From assembly GCF_910577345.1 (NCBI RefSeq), contig NZ_CAJTMT010000004.1, positions 62,576 to 126,575 of the forward strand: a stretch of 64,000 bases of DNA. The letters are read 5' to 3'. Position 1 is the first letter of the stretch. Each line of letters begins with the position of its first letter. Below the pieces are notes generated by a model. That model saw nothing but the letters and a program-made list of their open reading frames with translations, did not search any database and was not told the origin of the DNA. Below, piece by piece: positions 38,623 to 48,056 of this stretch. Source of the DNA: an uncultured Duncaniella sp. GTDB lineage: Bacteria; Bacteroidota; Bacteroidia; Bacteroidales; Muribaculaceae. Both the position numbers and the translations under genes were made by a program.

Positions 38623-38674
38623 GGGATGGGTGTGTTGTGGTAAGGTTAACGTGAGAAAAGTGTAGTCTGAAAAA

Positions 38675-38726
38675 GGGTGAAAGCAGGGACATTCCGAAAG
38701 AACATGGCTTTCAAGAGTGTCCCTGC
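38675..38726 (-). terminator. Likely terminator of metG
   Basis: GCAGGGACA (38683-38691) pairs with TGTCCCTGC (38718-38726), with an inner GAAAG/CTTTC stem. On the minus strand the hairpin is followed by CTTTCACCCTTTTTC. Confidence 0.6.
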
Positions 38727-38771
38727 CATATAAGGTCGGGAAGGTACGGTTCGATAATATCAGTGGCTGTC

Positions 38772-40814
38772 TCAGCCAATCTTTGCGCCGGGAGCGACCT
38801 GAGCGGAAGGACTGAGGAGGACGATTGATCCGTCGGAATTCTCAGCGGAAAGAATCATGCCTTCCGACACGATGCCTTTGAGTTTGCGCGGTGCGAGGTT
38901 GGCGATGAAGCAGACTTGCTTGCCGACGAGGTCTTCCGGTTTGTAATACTTGGCGATACCGGAGACGATGGTGCGTTTCTCAAGACCGTCGTCGATGAGG
39001 AAGCGGAGCAGCTTGTCGGCCTTGGGAACCTTCTCGCATTCAAGGACTGTGCCGACACGGAGATCGCAGGCTGCGAATGTGTCGAATTCCACAGTCTCGG
39101 CCTGAGGCTGAGCTTTCCAAGCTGCGATTTCGTTGGCTTTCTTGGTGTCGAGGAGCTTCTGGACCTGAGCCTGGACCTGAGCGTCCTCGATTTTCTCGAA
39201 GAGGAGCTCGGCGGGTGCGAGTTCGATGCCGGGAGCGACGAGGTCGGTCTGGCCGAGCATAGTCCAGTCGAGTTTCTCCATACCGAGCATTTTTGCGAGT
39301 CGGGCGGCTGAGAAGGGGATGAAAGGCTCGAAAGCGACAGCAAGGTTGGCGCAGAGCTGGAGGGCGACGTTGAGGATGGTGCCTGTGCGGGCGAGATCTG
39401 TCTTGGCGAGTTTCCACGGCTCGGTTTCCTGGAGATAGCGGTTGCCGAGGCGGGCTATTTCCATGGCCTGTTTGAGGGCTTCGCGGAAATGGAAGGTGTC
39501 GAGTGCGTCGGAAAGGGCTGCCTTGATGCGTGTGAGTTCAGCAAAGACCTCGCGGTCGGCCTCGGAGAGTTCGCCCTGTGCGGGAACGACTCCGCCAAAG
39601 TATTTATGTGTGAGGACTACGGCGCGGTTGACGAAGTTGCCGAGGATGGCGACAAGCTCGTTGTTGTTGCGTGCCTGGAAGTCGGCCCAAGTGAAATCGT
39701 TGTCCTTGGTTTCGGGAGCATTTGCAGTGAGCACGTAGCGGAGCACATCCTGCTTGCCGGGGAAATCCTGAAGATATTCGTGGAGCCATACAGCCCAGTT
39801 GCGCGAGGTGGAAATCTTGTCGCCTTCGAGGTTGAGGAATTCGTTGGCGGGAACGTTGTCGGGGAGCTGGAAGTTATCTCCGTAGGCCATGAGCATCGAG
39901 GGGAAGACGATGCAGTGGAAGACGATGTTGTCTTTGCCGATGAAGTTGATGATACGGCTTTCGGGGTCCTTCCAGTATTTTTCCCAAGTGTCGGGGAGAA
40001 GTTCCTTTGTGTTGGAGATATAGCCGATGGGAGCATCAAACCAGACATAGAGGACTTTGCCTTCAGCGCCTTCCACGGGTACGGGAACACCCCATTTGAG
40101 GTCGCGGCTGACGGCGCGAGGCTGCAAACCGGCATCAAGCCATGATTTGCACTGGCCGTAGACGTTGGTCTTCCATTCCTTGTGACCTTCGAGGATCCAT
40201 TCGCGGAGTTTCGGTTCCCACTTGTCGAGGGGGAGATACCAATGGGTTGTCTCGCGCATCTTGACGGGTTCGCCGGTGAGGGCCGAGCGGGGATTGATGA
40301 GGTCGGTCACATTGAGCGACGAACCGCAGGCCTCACACTGGTCGCCGTAGGCATTTTCATTGTGGCAGCGGGGGCATGTGCCGACAACATAACGGTCGGC
40401 AAGGAATTCGCCGGATTTTTCATCGTAAGGCTGGAGAGCTGTCTGGACCGTGAACTCGCCTTTATCATAGAGGTGACGGAAGAATTCAGAGGCAGTCTCG
40501 TGGTGAAGTTTGGATGTGGTGCGTGAATATATGTCGAAGCTCACTCCAAGTTCTTCAAGCGAGTCCTTGATGATTGTGTGGTAGCGGTCCACCACTTCCT
40601 GAGGTGTGATGCCTTCCTTGCGGGCGCGGAGAGTGATGGGCACACCATGTTCGTCACTGCCGCCGACCATGACAACGTCTTCGCCACGGAGGCGGAGATA
40701 GCGTGCATAGATGTCGGCCGGGACATATACTCCGGCGAGGTGTCCGATGTGGACAGGCCCGTTTGCGTAGGGGAGGGCAGTTGTGATAAGGGTTCGCTTG
40801 AATTTCTTTTCCAT
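38772..40814 (-). CDS. metG: Methionyl-tRNA synthetase
   Basis: MetG charges tRNA-Met and initiator tRNA. From the ATG at 40814 it has 680 residues. The catalytic domain opens with LITTALPYANGPVHIGHLAG (HIGH motif). The zinc knuckle is CPRCHNENAYGDQCEACG, and the KMSKS-equivalent is KISTS in LEGDKISTSRNWAVW. The last ~105 residues (FAACDLRVGTVLECEKVPKA) form the Trbp111/EMAP-like tRNA-binding dimer domain. A longer in-frame start at 40874 would prepend 20 residues with no family counterpart and is rejected. Confidence 0.97.
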   Translation of the reverse strand: MEKKFKRTLITTALPYANGPVHIGHLAGVYVPADIYARYLRLRGEDVVMVGGSDEHGVPITLRARKEGITPQEVVDRYHTIIKDSLEELGVSFDIYSRTTSKLHHETASEFFRHLYDKGEFTVQTALQPYDEKSGEFLADRYVVGTCPRCHNENAYGDQCEACGSSLNVTDLINPRSALTGEPVKMRETTHWYLPLDKWEPKLREWILEGHKEWKTNVYGQCKSWLDAGLQPRAVSRDLKWGVPVPVEGAEGKVLYVWFDAPIGYISNTKELLPDTWEKYWKDPESRIINFIGKDNIVFHCIVFPSMLMAYGDNFQLPDNVPANEFLNLEGDKISTSRNWAVWLHEYLQDFPGKQDVLRYVLTANAPETKDNDFTWADFQARNNNELVAILGNFVNRAVVLTHKYFGGVVPAQGELSEADREVFAELTRIKAALSDALDTFHFREALKQAMEIARLGNRYLQETEPWKLAKTDLARTGTILNVALQLCANLAVAFEPFIPFSAARLAKMLGMEKLDWTMLGQTDLVAPGIELAPAELLFEKIEDAQVQAQVQKLLDTKKANEIAAWKAQPQAETVEFDTFAACDLRVGTVLECEKVPKADKLLRFLIDDGLEKRTIVSGIAKYYKPEDLVGKQVCFIANLAPRKLKGIVSEGMILSAENSDGSIVLLSPSAQVAPGAKIG

Positions 40815-40902
40815 ATATAATTTAGAGATATGAATGTAATTTTCATGGACATGGAGAGGAGCGACCACTGACAACCGCCGGCTCCATGACTGTTTTAAAG
40901 TG

Positions 40903-40910
40903 CAAAATTA
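40903..40910 (-). promoter_or_regulatory. Bacteroidota -7 box (TAATTTTG) for metG
   Basis: On the minus strand TAATTTTG is about 90 bp before the metG ATG. No TTG is found at the expected -33 distance. Confidence 0.5.
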
Positions 40911-41088
40911 GCGCATCTCAGGGAAAAAACATAAATAAGGAGTGAAAATTCTTTGGCCGACGGTTGAAAAAGCGCTGATTTGGTGAAAAAAGGCCCGTTC
41001 CGCGAGGGGTCGGGAAGTGTCCCGGCGGGTAATTGAGTGAAAAGTGAAAATAGTTGAAAAAGGTTTAACAAGAAAAATGCGGAAATGT

Positions 41089-41119
41089 TTGGCAGTTAGG
41101 AAAATAAGTTGTAATTTTG
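41089..41119 (+). promoter_or_regulatory. Promoter of the rpsL ribosomal block
   Basis: TTG (41089-41091) is followed after 20 bp by TAATTTTG (41112-41119). It is the first promoter of the 19-kb translation gene block. Confidence 0.8.
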
Positions 41120-41256
41120 CAACGCTTTTAGGAGCAATCTGTCGTCACGTCATCGTTAACTCTTTGAGAGTCAGTGGTGTGGGTGGCGATTGGATATGTG
41201 TGAAAAAGATAAGAACAACTTCTAATCATTATTCAATAAACCAATAATAAACTAAG

Positions 41257-41640
41257 ATGCCTACTATTCAGCAATTAGTAAGAAAAGGACGCGTGGCTCT
41301 TGAAGATAAGAGCAAATCACCCGCACTCGATTCATGCCCGCAGCGTCGTGGCGTGTGTGTGCGTGTGTACACCACCACCCCCAAAAAGCCTAACTCGGCT
41401 ATGCGTAAGGTGGCTCGTGTGCGCCTTACCAACGGCAAGGAAGTCAACAGCTACATCCCCGGAGAAGGCCACAATCTTCAGGAACACTCAATCGTACTCG
41501 TTCGCGGCGGTCGTGTTAAGGACCTCCCCGGTGTACGTTACCACATCGTTCGCGGTACACTCGATACCAGCGGCGTGAAGGACCGTACACAGCGTCGCAG
41601 CAAGTATGGTGCAAAGCGCCCCAAAGCGGCTAAGAAGTAA
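41257..41640 (+). CDS. rpsL: 30S ribosomal protein S12
   Basis: S12 sits at the decoding centre. The 127 residues include the conserved loop VYTTTPKKPNSAMRKVARV with both lysines at the classic streptomycin-resistance site, and VKDLPGVRYHIVRG with the second such lysine, so no resistance change is seen. It opens the str block with a strong promoter upstream. The 182-bp gap to rpsG contains a small GC-rich hairpin (41749-41762). Confidence 0.98.
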   Translation: MPTIQQLVRKGRVALEDKSKSPALDSCPQRRGVCVRVYTTTPKKPNSAMRKVARVRLTNGKEVNSYIPGEGHNLQEHSIVLVRGGRVKDLPGVRYHIVRGTLDTSGVKDRTQRRSKYGAKRPKAAKK

Positions 41641-41822
41641 TTCAACGCAAACTCCTTTTCTGAAACATTAATTAAATTAAAAACCGAGTCGTTAACCCCT
41701 CGTTTTTGATTTGATTGGAAGGCTAAATCACAGGTTGAGTAAATGGCGCCCCGCAAGGGGAGGCCGTTGAAGATGAAAGATGCAGCAACCAAGCAACCAA
41801 AAACAAAACATTTGCTCTAAAA

Positions 41823-42299
41823 ATGAGAAAAGCAAAACCTAAGAAACGGGTGATTCTCCCCGATCCCGTGTTCAATGACGTGAGAGTATCGAAGTTCGTC
41901 AACCATCTCATGTATGACGGAAAGAAGAATACTTCATACACCATCTTCTATTCCGCTCTCGAACTCGTCAAGGCCAAGCTCCCCAACGAAGAGAAGACCG
42001 CACTTGAGATTTGGAAAAAGGCTCTCGAGAATGTTACTCCCCAGGTGGAAGTGAAGTCACGTCGCGTCGGCGGTGCAACCTTCCAGGTTCCTACCGAAAT
42101 CCGTCCCGACCGTAAGGAATCTATCTCGATGAAAAACCTTATCCTCTATGCCCGCAAGCGTGGCGGCAAGACCATGGCTGACAAGCTGGCTGCCGAAATC
42201 GTAGACGCATTCAACGATCAGGGCGGTGCATACAAGCGTAAGGAAGATATGCACAAGATGGCTGAGGCCAACCGTGCTTTCGCTCACTTCCGCTTCTAA
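41823..42299 (+). CDS. rpsG: 30S ribosomal protein S7
   Basis: S7 nucleates assembly of the 30S head and binds near the E site. The 158 residues show the N-terminal PDPVFNDVRVSKFVNHLMYDG, typical of bacterial S7, and RRVGGATFQVPTEI. It lies between rpsL and fusA, as in the str operon. In other bacteria S7 represses this operon by binding the rpsL-rpsG spacer; the 182-bp gap before it leaves room for that, but no known site is recognised. Confidence 0.97.
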   Translation: MRKAKPKKRVILPDPVFNDVRVSKFVNHLMYDGKKNTSYTIFYSALELVKAKLPNEEKTALEIWKKALENVTPQVEVKSRRVGGATFQVPTEIRPDRKESISMKNLILYARKRGGKTMADKLAAEIVDAFNDQGGAYKRKEDMHKMAEANRAFAHFRF

Positions 42300-42356
42300 G
42301 CCGAGGTTGAGAATCAACACGATATTTTCATTGAACATTTAGATTCACAAAGAAAA

Positions 42357-44483
42357 ATGGCTAAATCAGACGCACATTTAAAATATACCCGTAACATCGG
42401 CATCATGGCTCACATCGATGCCGGTAAGACCACAACTTCCGAGCGTATCCTCTTCTATACCGGTCTTACCCACAAGATCGGTGAGGTTCATGACGGCGCA
42501 GCCACCATGGACTGGATGGAGCAGGAGCAGGAGCGTGGTATCACAATCACCTCTGCCGCTACCACCACTTTCTGGAAGTATGCCGGTGACCAGTTCAAGA
42601 TCAACCTTATTGACACTCCGGGACACGTCGACTTCACTGTGGAAGTTGAACGTTCACTCCGTGTGCTCGACGGCGCTGTCGCTACATTCTGCGCCGTAGG
42701 TGGTGTTGAGCCCCAGTCAGAGACTGTATGGCGTCAGGCTGACAAGTACAACGTGCCCCGTATCGGTTACGTCAACAAGATGGACCGTTCAGGTGCAAAC
42801 TTCTTTGAAGTTGTACGCCAGCTCAAGGACGTTCTCGGTGCCAACCCCTGTCCCATCCAGATTCCTGTCGGAGCTGAGGAGACATTCAAGGGTGTGGTTG
42901 ACCTTATCAGAATGAAGGCTCTCTTCTGGCATGACGAATCAATGGGTGCCGACTACTCTATCGAGGATATTCCTGCCGGTCTCGTTGAGGAAGCAGAAGA
43001 ATGGCGTGACAAGATGCTTGAGAAGATCGCCGAATTCGACGACGCTCTCATGGAGAAATATTTCGACGATCCCTCAACTATCACTGAGGATGAGATCCGT
43101 CGCGCTCTCCGCAACGCAACCCTCAAGATGGAGGTTGTCCCCATGATTTGCGGTTCTTCATTCAAGAACAAGGGCGTTCAGTGTCTCCTCGACGCTGTCT
43201 GCGCTTACCTCCCCAGCCCCGTTGACTCAGGTGCAGTTGAAGGAACCAATCCTGAGGATCCCGAGCAGGTTGAGACCCGCGAGCCCTCTTCGGAAGCTCC
43301 CATGTGTGCTCTCGCATTCAAGATCGCAACCGACCCCTACGTTGGCCGTCTCACATTCTTCCGCGTTTACTCAGGCGACGTCGTTGCCGGCAGCTACGTT
43401 CTCAACAGCCGTTCAGGCAAGAAAGAGCGCGTGAGCCGTCTGTTCCAGATGCACTCCAACAAGCAGAACGCTAAGGAATCAATCGACTGCGGTGATATCG
43501 GCGCAGGTGTAGGTTTCAAGGATATCCGCACAGGTGACACCCTCTGCGACGAGAACCATCCTATCGTTCTCGAAGCTATGGAATTCCCCGAGCCCGTTAT
43601 CGGTATCGCAGTTGAGCCCAAGACTCAGAAGGACCTCGACAAACTCGGCGTCGGTCTCCAGAAGCTTGCTGAGGAAGACCCCACATTCCGCGTTGAGACC
43701 AATGAGGAAACCGGCCAGACCGTCATCTCCGGTATGGGTGAGCTTCACCTCGACATCATCATCGACCGTCTCCGTCGCGAGTTCAAGGTTGAATGTAACC
43801 AGGGCCGTCCTCAGGTAACTTACAAGGAAGCCATCACCAAGCCTGTTGAACTCCGCGAAGTGTTCAAGAAGCAGACCGGTGGTCGCGGTAAGTTCGCTGA
43901 CATCATCGTCCGTGTTGAACCTGCTGATGACGATTTCGAAGGTTCACTCCAGTTTGTTGACGAGGTCAAGGGTGGTAACATTCCTAAGGAATTCATCCCC
44001 TCTATCCAGAAGGGCTTCACAACCGCTATGAAGAACGGTGTGCTTGCAGGCTATCCCCTCGATCGTCTCAAGGTGACTGTCATCGACGGTTCTTTCCACC
44101 CGGTTGACTCGGATCAGCTTTCATTCGAGCTCTGTGCCATCCAGGCCTTCAAGAAGGCTTCTGAGAAGGCAGGTCCCGTGCTCCTCGAACCTATCTTCAA
44201 GGTAGAGGTCGTTACTCCCGAAGAGAGCATGGGTGACGTTATTGGTGACCTCAACAAGCGTCGTGGTCAGGTTGAAGGTATGGAAACAAGCCGCAGCGGT
44301 GCCCGCATCGTGAAGGCCAAGGCTCCTCTTGCCGAAATGTTCGGTTATGTGACTGCCCTCCGTACCATCACTTCAGGCCGTGCAACCTCAACCATGACAT
44401 TCAGCCACTATGCAGAGGTAAGCAGCTCTATCGCTAAGGCTGTTCTCACCGAATGCCAGGGCCGTGTTGACCTCATCAAGTAA
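42357..44483 (+). CDS. fusA: Elongation factor G
   Basis: EF-G is the GTPase that drives ribosomal translocation. The 708 residues contain the P-loop AHIDAGKTT (18-26), the switch II DTPGHVDF, and NKMD for guanine recognition. Domains II-V follow, ending with the domain IV/V segments GYPLDRLKVTVIDGSFHPVD and GDVIGDLNKRRGQVEGME. Codon bias is strong. rpsJ begins 27 bp downstream; tuf is not between them. Confidence 0.98.
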   Translation: MAKSDAHLKYTRNIGIMAHIDAGKTTTSERILFYTGLTHKIGEVHDGAATMDWMEQEQERGITITSAATTTFWKYAGDQFKINLIDTPGHVDFTVEVERSLRVLDGAVATFCAVGGVEPQSETVWRQADKYNVPRIGYVNKMDRSGANFFEVVRQLKDVLGANPCPIQIPVGAEETFKGVVDLIRMKALFWHDESMGADYSIEDIPAGLVEEAEEWRDKMLEKIAEFDDALMEKYFDDPSTITEDEIRRALRNATLKMEVVPMICGSSFKNKGVQCLLDAVCAYLPSPVDSGAVEGTNPEDPEQVETREPSSEAPMCALAFKIATDPYVGRLTFFRVYSGDVVAGSYVLNSRSGKKERVSRLFQMHSNKQNAKESIDCGDIGAGVGFKDIRTGDTLCDENHPIVLEAMEFPEPVIGIAVEPKTQKDLDKLGVGLQKLAEEDPTFRVETNEETGQTVISGMGELHLDIIIDRLRREFKVECNQGRPQVTYKEAITKPVELREVFKKQTGGRGKFADIIVRVEPADDDFEGSLQFVDEVKGGNIPKEFIPSIQKGFTTAMKNGVLAGYPLDRLKVTVIDGSFHPVDSDQLSFELCAIQAFKKASEKAGPVLLEPIFKVEVVTPEESMGDVIGDLNKRRGQVEGMETSRSGARIVKAKAPLAEMFGYVTALRTITSGRATSTMTFSHYAEVSSSIAKAVLTECQGRVDLIK

Positions 44484-44510
44484 GACAAACACTTTCATTC
44501 AACAAAAGAT

Positions 44511-44816
44511 ATGGACCAAACAATCAGAATCAAACTTAAATCTTATGATTACAACTTGGTTGACAAGTCGGCCGAGAAGATTGTGAAGACCGTAAAAGCT
44601 ACCGGCGCAGTGATCAGCGGACCTATTCCGCTGCCCACTCACCGCCGCGTCTTCACCGTCAACCGCTCGACTTTCGTCAACAAGAAGTCACGCGAGCAGT
44701 TCCAGCTTTCGTCCTACAAGCGTCTTATCGACATTCACAATTCGACCGGCAAGACCGTCGACGCTCTCATGAAGCTCGAACTTCCCTCAGGCGTAGAAGT
44801 AGAAATCAAGGTGTAA
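44511..44816 (+). CDS. rpsJ: 30S ribosomal protein S10
   Basis: S10 (101 residues) is part of the 30S head and, as NusE, of transcription antitermination complexes. RIKLKSYDYNLVDKSAEKIV and GPIPLPTHRRVFTVNRS are family signatures. It follows fusA by 27 bp, so the str and S10 operons are joined here. An 86-bp gap before rplC is the site where an L4-type leader would lie in other orders; no promoter is seen in it. Confidence 0.97.
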   Translation: MDQTIRIKLKSYDYNLVDKSAEKIVKTVKATGAVISGPIPLPTHRRVFTVNRSTFVNKKSREQFQLSSYKRLIDIHNSTGKTVDALMKLELPSGVEVEIKV

Positions 44817-44902
44817 TCAACCGGGTAGATATTAAATACCGAAAGATTAAGTAAAATCACAACAAACTCCCACAACAGTTCACATTTTTAAATCAAAGAG
44901 AA

Positions 44903-45520
44903 ATGCCAGGATTATTAGGAAAGAAAATCGGAATGACATCCGTTTTCAGTGCCGACGGCAAGAACGTGCCGTGCACTGTTATCGAAGTAGGCCCCTGCGT
45001 AGTTACTCAGATTAAGACGGCTGACAAAGACGGTTATGAGGCCGTGCAGCTTGGCTTCGTAGAGAAGAAGGACAAGCACACAACTGCACCTCTCGCCGGT
45101 CACTTCAAGAAAGCCGGAGTAGCTCCCCAGCGCCACTTGGCCGAGTTCAAAGGATTTGACGGCGAGTACAATCTCGGTGACACCATCACCGTTGACCTCT
45201 TCAACGAGAATGACTTCGTCGACATCCAGGGTACCTCGAAGGGTAAAGGTTTCCAGGGTGTGGTTAAGCGCCACGGTTTCGGTGGTGTAGGCCAGAGCAC
45301 CCACGGTCAGCACAACCGCCTTCGCGCTCCCGGTTCGGTCGGCGCCTGCTCATATCCCGCAAAGGTGTTCAAAGGCATGCGCATGGCAGGCCAGATGGGC
45401 AACGAGAAAGTGACAATTCAAAACCTCCAGGTGCTTAAGGTGATCGCAGACCACAACCTGCTCCTCATCAAAGGCTCAATCCCCGGAAGTAAAGGTTCAA
45501 TCGTTTTAATTGAGAAATAA
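44903..45520 (+). CDS. rplC: 50S ribosomal protein L3
   Basis: L3 (205 residues) is an early assembly protein whose long loop reaches the peptidyl-transferase centre. GLLGKKIGMTSVFSADG begins the chain, and FQGVVKRHGFGGVGQSTHGQ is the conserved loop entry. At the position where E. coli has the methylated Gln of GQNQ, this protein has GSVGACSYP, so the PrmB target is absent. Its stop overlaps the rplD start by one base (TAATG), so translation is coupled. Confidence 0.97.
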   Translation: MPGLLGKKIGMTSVFSADGKNVPCTVIEVGPCVVTQIKTADKDGYEAVQLGFVEKKDKHTTAPLAGHFKKAGVAPQRHLAEFKGFDGEYNLGDTITVDLFNENDFVDIQGTSKGKGFQGVVKRHGFGGVGQSTHGQHNRLRAPGSVGACSYPAKVFKGMRMAGQMGNEKVTIQNLQVLKVIADHNLLLIKGSIPGSKGSIVLIEK

Positions 45521-46140
45521 TGGAAGTCGCAATTTACAATATCAAAGGTGAAGACACCGGTCGCAAGGCACAGCTCAGCGACGAAGTTTTTGCAGTAGAT
45601 GCAAACGAGCACGCCGTTTATCTCGATGTGAAGCAGTATCTCGCCAATCAGCGTCAGGGTACTCACAAATCCAAGGAACGCAGCGAAGTTTCAGGTTCGA
45701 CCCGCAAGCTCCACAAGCAGAAGGGTGGCGGCGGCAGCCGTATCGGTGACATCAACTCACCCGTCCTCGTAGGTGGTGGCCGCGTGTTCGGTCCCCGTCC
45801 CCGTGACTATCGCTTCAAGTTGAATAAGAAAGTGAAGCAGCTCGCCCGCAAGAGTGCGTTGACCTATAAAGTTCAGGATTCTCAGCTCATCGTCGTTGAA
45901 GACTTCAACTTCGAGGCTCCGAAGACTAAAGATTTCGTAAATTTTGCTAAAAATCTTAAAGTTGAGGGCAAAAAAATCCTGCTCGTTTTACCGGGTCAAA
46001 ATAAAAACGTAACTTTGTCGGCCCGTAATGTTCCCGATGCCTCTACAATGGCTGCATCGGATCTCAACACTTACGCGCTCATGAACTCCAACGCTGTTAT
46101 CGTAACCGAGAGCAGCCTTGATTTCATTAATAAACTTTAA
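45520..46140 (+). CDS. rplD: 50S ribosomal protein L4
   Basis: L4 (206 residues) lines the exit tunnel through its extended loop. TRKLHKQKGGGGSRIGDINS marks the tunnel loop and GGRVFGPRPRDY the conserved core. In enterobacteria L4 represses the S10 operon; whether that applies here is unknown. Coupled to rplC through a one-base overlap. An internal TAACTTTG-like element near its 3' end (46010-46017) resembles a -7 box but lies within coding sequence. Confidence 0.97.
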   Translation: MEVAIYNIKGEDTGRKAQLSDEVFAVDANEHAVYLDVKQYLANQRQGTHKSKERSEVSGSTRKLHKQKGGGGSRIGDINSPVLVGGGRVFGPRPRDYRFKLNKKVKQLARKSALTYKVQDSQLIVVEDFNFEAPKTKDFVNFAKNLKVEGKKILLVLPGQNKNVTLSARNVPDASTMAASDLNTYALMNSNAVIVTESSLDFINKL

Positions 46141-46166
46141 CCTCACCAGAGAAAACAGCAGCAACA

Positions 46167-46457
46167 ATGGAAATCTCAATCAAACCCATCGTAACAGAGA
46201 AGGCAAGCAATCTCACTGAGAAGCTTAACCGCTACACCTTCGCCGTTTCTCCCGAGGCCAACAAGTATCAGATCAAGTCGCTCATCGAGAACCTCTATGG
46301 CGTAAAGGTAGTTCGCGTAAACACCATCAATGTCCGCAGCAAGAACAAGTCTCGCTGGACCAAGAGCGGTCTGCTCCGTGGCAAGACCGCCGCTTGGAAG
46401 AAAGCCATCGTGACAGTTGCCGAAGGACAGAATATTGACTTCTATAGCAATATCTAA
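46167..46457 (+). CDS. rplW: 50S ribosomal protein L23
   Basis: L23 (96 residues) sits at the tunnel exit and is the docking point for SRP and trigger factor. KPIVTEKASNLTEKLNRYTF is the typical N-terminal motif, followed by NLYGVKVVRVNTINV. It lies 26 bp after rplD and 7 bp before rplB. Confidence 0.96.
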   Translation: MEISIKPIVTEKASNLTEKLNRYTFAVSPEANKYQIKSLIENLYGVKVVRVNTINVRSKNKSRWTKSGLLRGKTAAWKKAIVTVAEGQNIDFYSNI

Positions 46458-46464
46458 ATAAAAA

Positions 46465-47292
46465 ATGGCAGTAAGAAAATTCAAGCCCACAACACCTGGG
46501 CAGAGACACAAAGTTATCGGTGTATTTAAAGGTACCATCACTGCTACTACACCGGAAAAATCTCTTACAGTCGGCAAAAAGGCCTCCGGAGGACGTAACT
46601 CCGAAGGCCATCTCACCACCCGCTACCTTGGTGGTGGCCACAAGCGTAAATATCGCATCATTGACTTTAAGAGAACCAAAGACGGTGTTCCCGCAGTAGT
46701 AAAGAGCATCGAGTACGATCCTAACCGTTCGGCCCGCATCGCCCTCCTTTACTACAAAGACGGTGCTAAAGCTTACATCATTGCACCCAACGGCTTAAAG
46801 GTTGGTGATGAGATTCTTTCAGGACCCGAGGCTCAGCCGGAAGTAGGAAACTGCCTCCCCTTGGCCAACATTCCTGTAGGTACACTCATCCACAACATTG
46901 AGTTGCGTCCCGGCCAGGGCGCTTTCATGGCCCGTTCAGCTGGCACATTCGCTCAGCTCGTATCGCGTGAAGGCACCTACGCCATCGTCAAATTACCTTC
47001 GGGTGAAACCCGCAAGATCCTCGCCGCATGTCGCGCCACTGTCGGTGTTGTCGGCAACTCCGAGCACTCCCTCGAGCGTTCTGGTAAAGCAGGTCGTTCA
47101 CGCTGGCTCGGCCGTCGTCCCCGCAACCGCGGCGTAGTCATGAACCCTGTCGATCACCCCATGGGTGGTGGTGAAGGCCGCGCTTCCGGTGGTCATCCCC
47201 GTTCTCGCAAGGGTCTTTACGCTAAGGGTCTCAAGACTCGTGCCCCGAAGAAACATTCTTCGAAGTACATCATTGAAAGAAGAAAAAAGTAA
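46465..47292 (+). CDS. rplB: 50S ribosomal protein L2
   Basis: L2 (275 residues) is a core 23S-binding protein close to the peptidyl-transferase centre. It contains the RGVVMNPVDHPMGGGEGRA motif with the conserved His, and the SH3-like barrel segment IHNIELRPGQGAFMARSAG. The tail is rich in Lys/Arg and ends KYIIERRKK. Confidence 0.98.
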   Translation: MAVRKFKPTTPGQRHKVIGVFKGTITATTPEKSLTVGKKASGGRNSEGHLTTRYLGGGHKRKYRIIDFKRTKDGVPAVVKSIEYDPNRSARIALLYYKDGAKAYIIAPNGLKVGDEILSGPEAQPEVGNCLPLANIPVGTLIHNIELRPGQGAFMARSAGTFAQLVSREGTYAIVKLPSGETRKILAACRATVGVVGNSEHSLERSGKAGRSRWLGRRPRNRGVVMNPVDHPMGGGEGRASGGHPRSRKGLYAKGLKTRAPKKHSSKYIIERRKK

Positions 47293-47318
47293 TCTGATTT
47301 AAATTAGCAACACTTATC

Positions 47319-47588
47319 ATGAGTCGTTCATTAAAAAAAGGCCCGTTTATCAGCGTGAAGCTCGAAAAGAAGGTCGCTGCAATGGAAGAGAGCGGTAAGA
47401 AGTCGGTCATCAAGACATGGAGCCGCGCTTCTATGATCGCCCCCGAATTTGTAGGTCACACTTTCGCAGTTCACAACGGTAACAAATTTATCCCTGTCTA
47501 CGTTACTGAAAACATGGTCGGCCACAAGCTCGGAGAGTTCGCTCCCACCCGTACCTTCCGTGGTCACTCCGGTAACCGCAAGAAATAA
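47319..47588 (+). CDS. rpsS: 30S ribosomal protein S19
   Basis: S19 (89 residues) forms a head complex with S13. The sequence SRSLKKGPFISVKLEKKV and the C-terminal GHKLGEFAPTRTFRGHSG are diagnostic. It lies 26 bp after rplB and 54 bp before rplV. Confidence 0.97.
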   Translation: MSRSLKKGPFISVKLEKKVAAMEESGKKSVIKTWSRASMIAPEFVGHTFAVHNGNKFIPVYVTENMVGHKLGEFAPTRTFRGHSGNRKK

Positions 47589-47642
47589 TTTGGGCCCTGA
47601 TATAACTAATTCATTTGTAAAAAAGAAAAGAATTACAATAAA

Positions 47643-48053
47643 ATGGGTGTAAGAAAAAGAAATTCAGCCGACCTCAGGAAAGCCGAACAGAAGACGGTAG
47701 CTTTCGCAAAGCTCCTCAACATCCCTACCTCTCCCCGTAAGATGCGCCTTGTCGCTGACATGGTCCGCGGGGTCGAGGTTAACCGTGCACTCGGCATCCT
47801 GAAATTTTCAAACAAGGAAGCGGCTGCCCGCCTCGAAAAGCTCCTCCGTTCGGCAATCGCCAACTGGGAAGCCAAGAACGAACGTAAAGCCGACGCCGGC
47901 GAGCTCTATGTCAGCACTATCTATGTGAACTGTGCTCCTATGCTCAAGCGTCTGCGCACCGCTCCTCAGGGCCGTGGCTACCGTATCCGCAAACGCGCAA
48001 ACCACGTCACATTGATTGTTGACACAATTGATAACAAAAACGCTAAAGCTTAA
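47643..48053 (+). CDS. rplV: 50S ribosomal protein L22
   Basis: L22 (136 residues) spans the exit tunnel with its beta-hairpin. LLNIPTSPRKMRLVADMVRG and the tunnel hairpin RLRTAPQGRGYRIRKRANHV are clear. No macrolide-resistance duplication is seen in the hairpin. It ends 3 bp before rpsC. Confidence 0.97.
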   Translation: MGVRKRNSADLRKAEQKTVAFAKLLNIPTSPRKMRLVADMVRGVEVNRALGILKFSNKEAAARLEKLLRSAIANWEAKNERKADAGELYVSTIYVNCAPMLKRLRTAPQGRGYRIRKRANHVTLIVDTIDNKNAKA

Positions 48054-48056
48054 CAA

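Larger units (their letters stand above)
40815..41256. other. Divergent spacer between metG and rpsL
   Basis: This 442-bp region holds the metG -7 box on the minus strand and the rpsL promoter on the plus strand. The leader of rpsL is about 130 nt and could hold a regulatory RNA. A GTG-started 67-codon frame at 41044-41247 runs through the rpsL promoter and is not credible. Confidence 0.6.

Noticed and set aside
41044..41247. Small gene before rpsL
   Set aside because: It starts with GTG, spans the consensus rpsL promoter and has no recognisable product.
41257..41640. Streptomycin-resistance mutation in rpsL
   Set aside because: Both lysines of the known resistance sites (TPKKPNS and VKDLPG) are present.
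46010..46017. Internal promoter TAACTTTG inside rplD
   Set aside because: It lies in coding sequence, has no TTG at the right distance, and no gene start follows closely that lacks other support.
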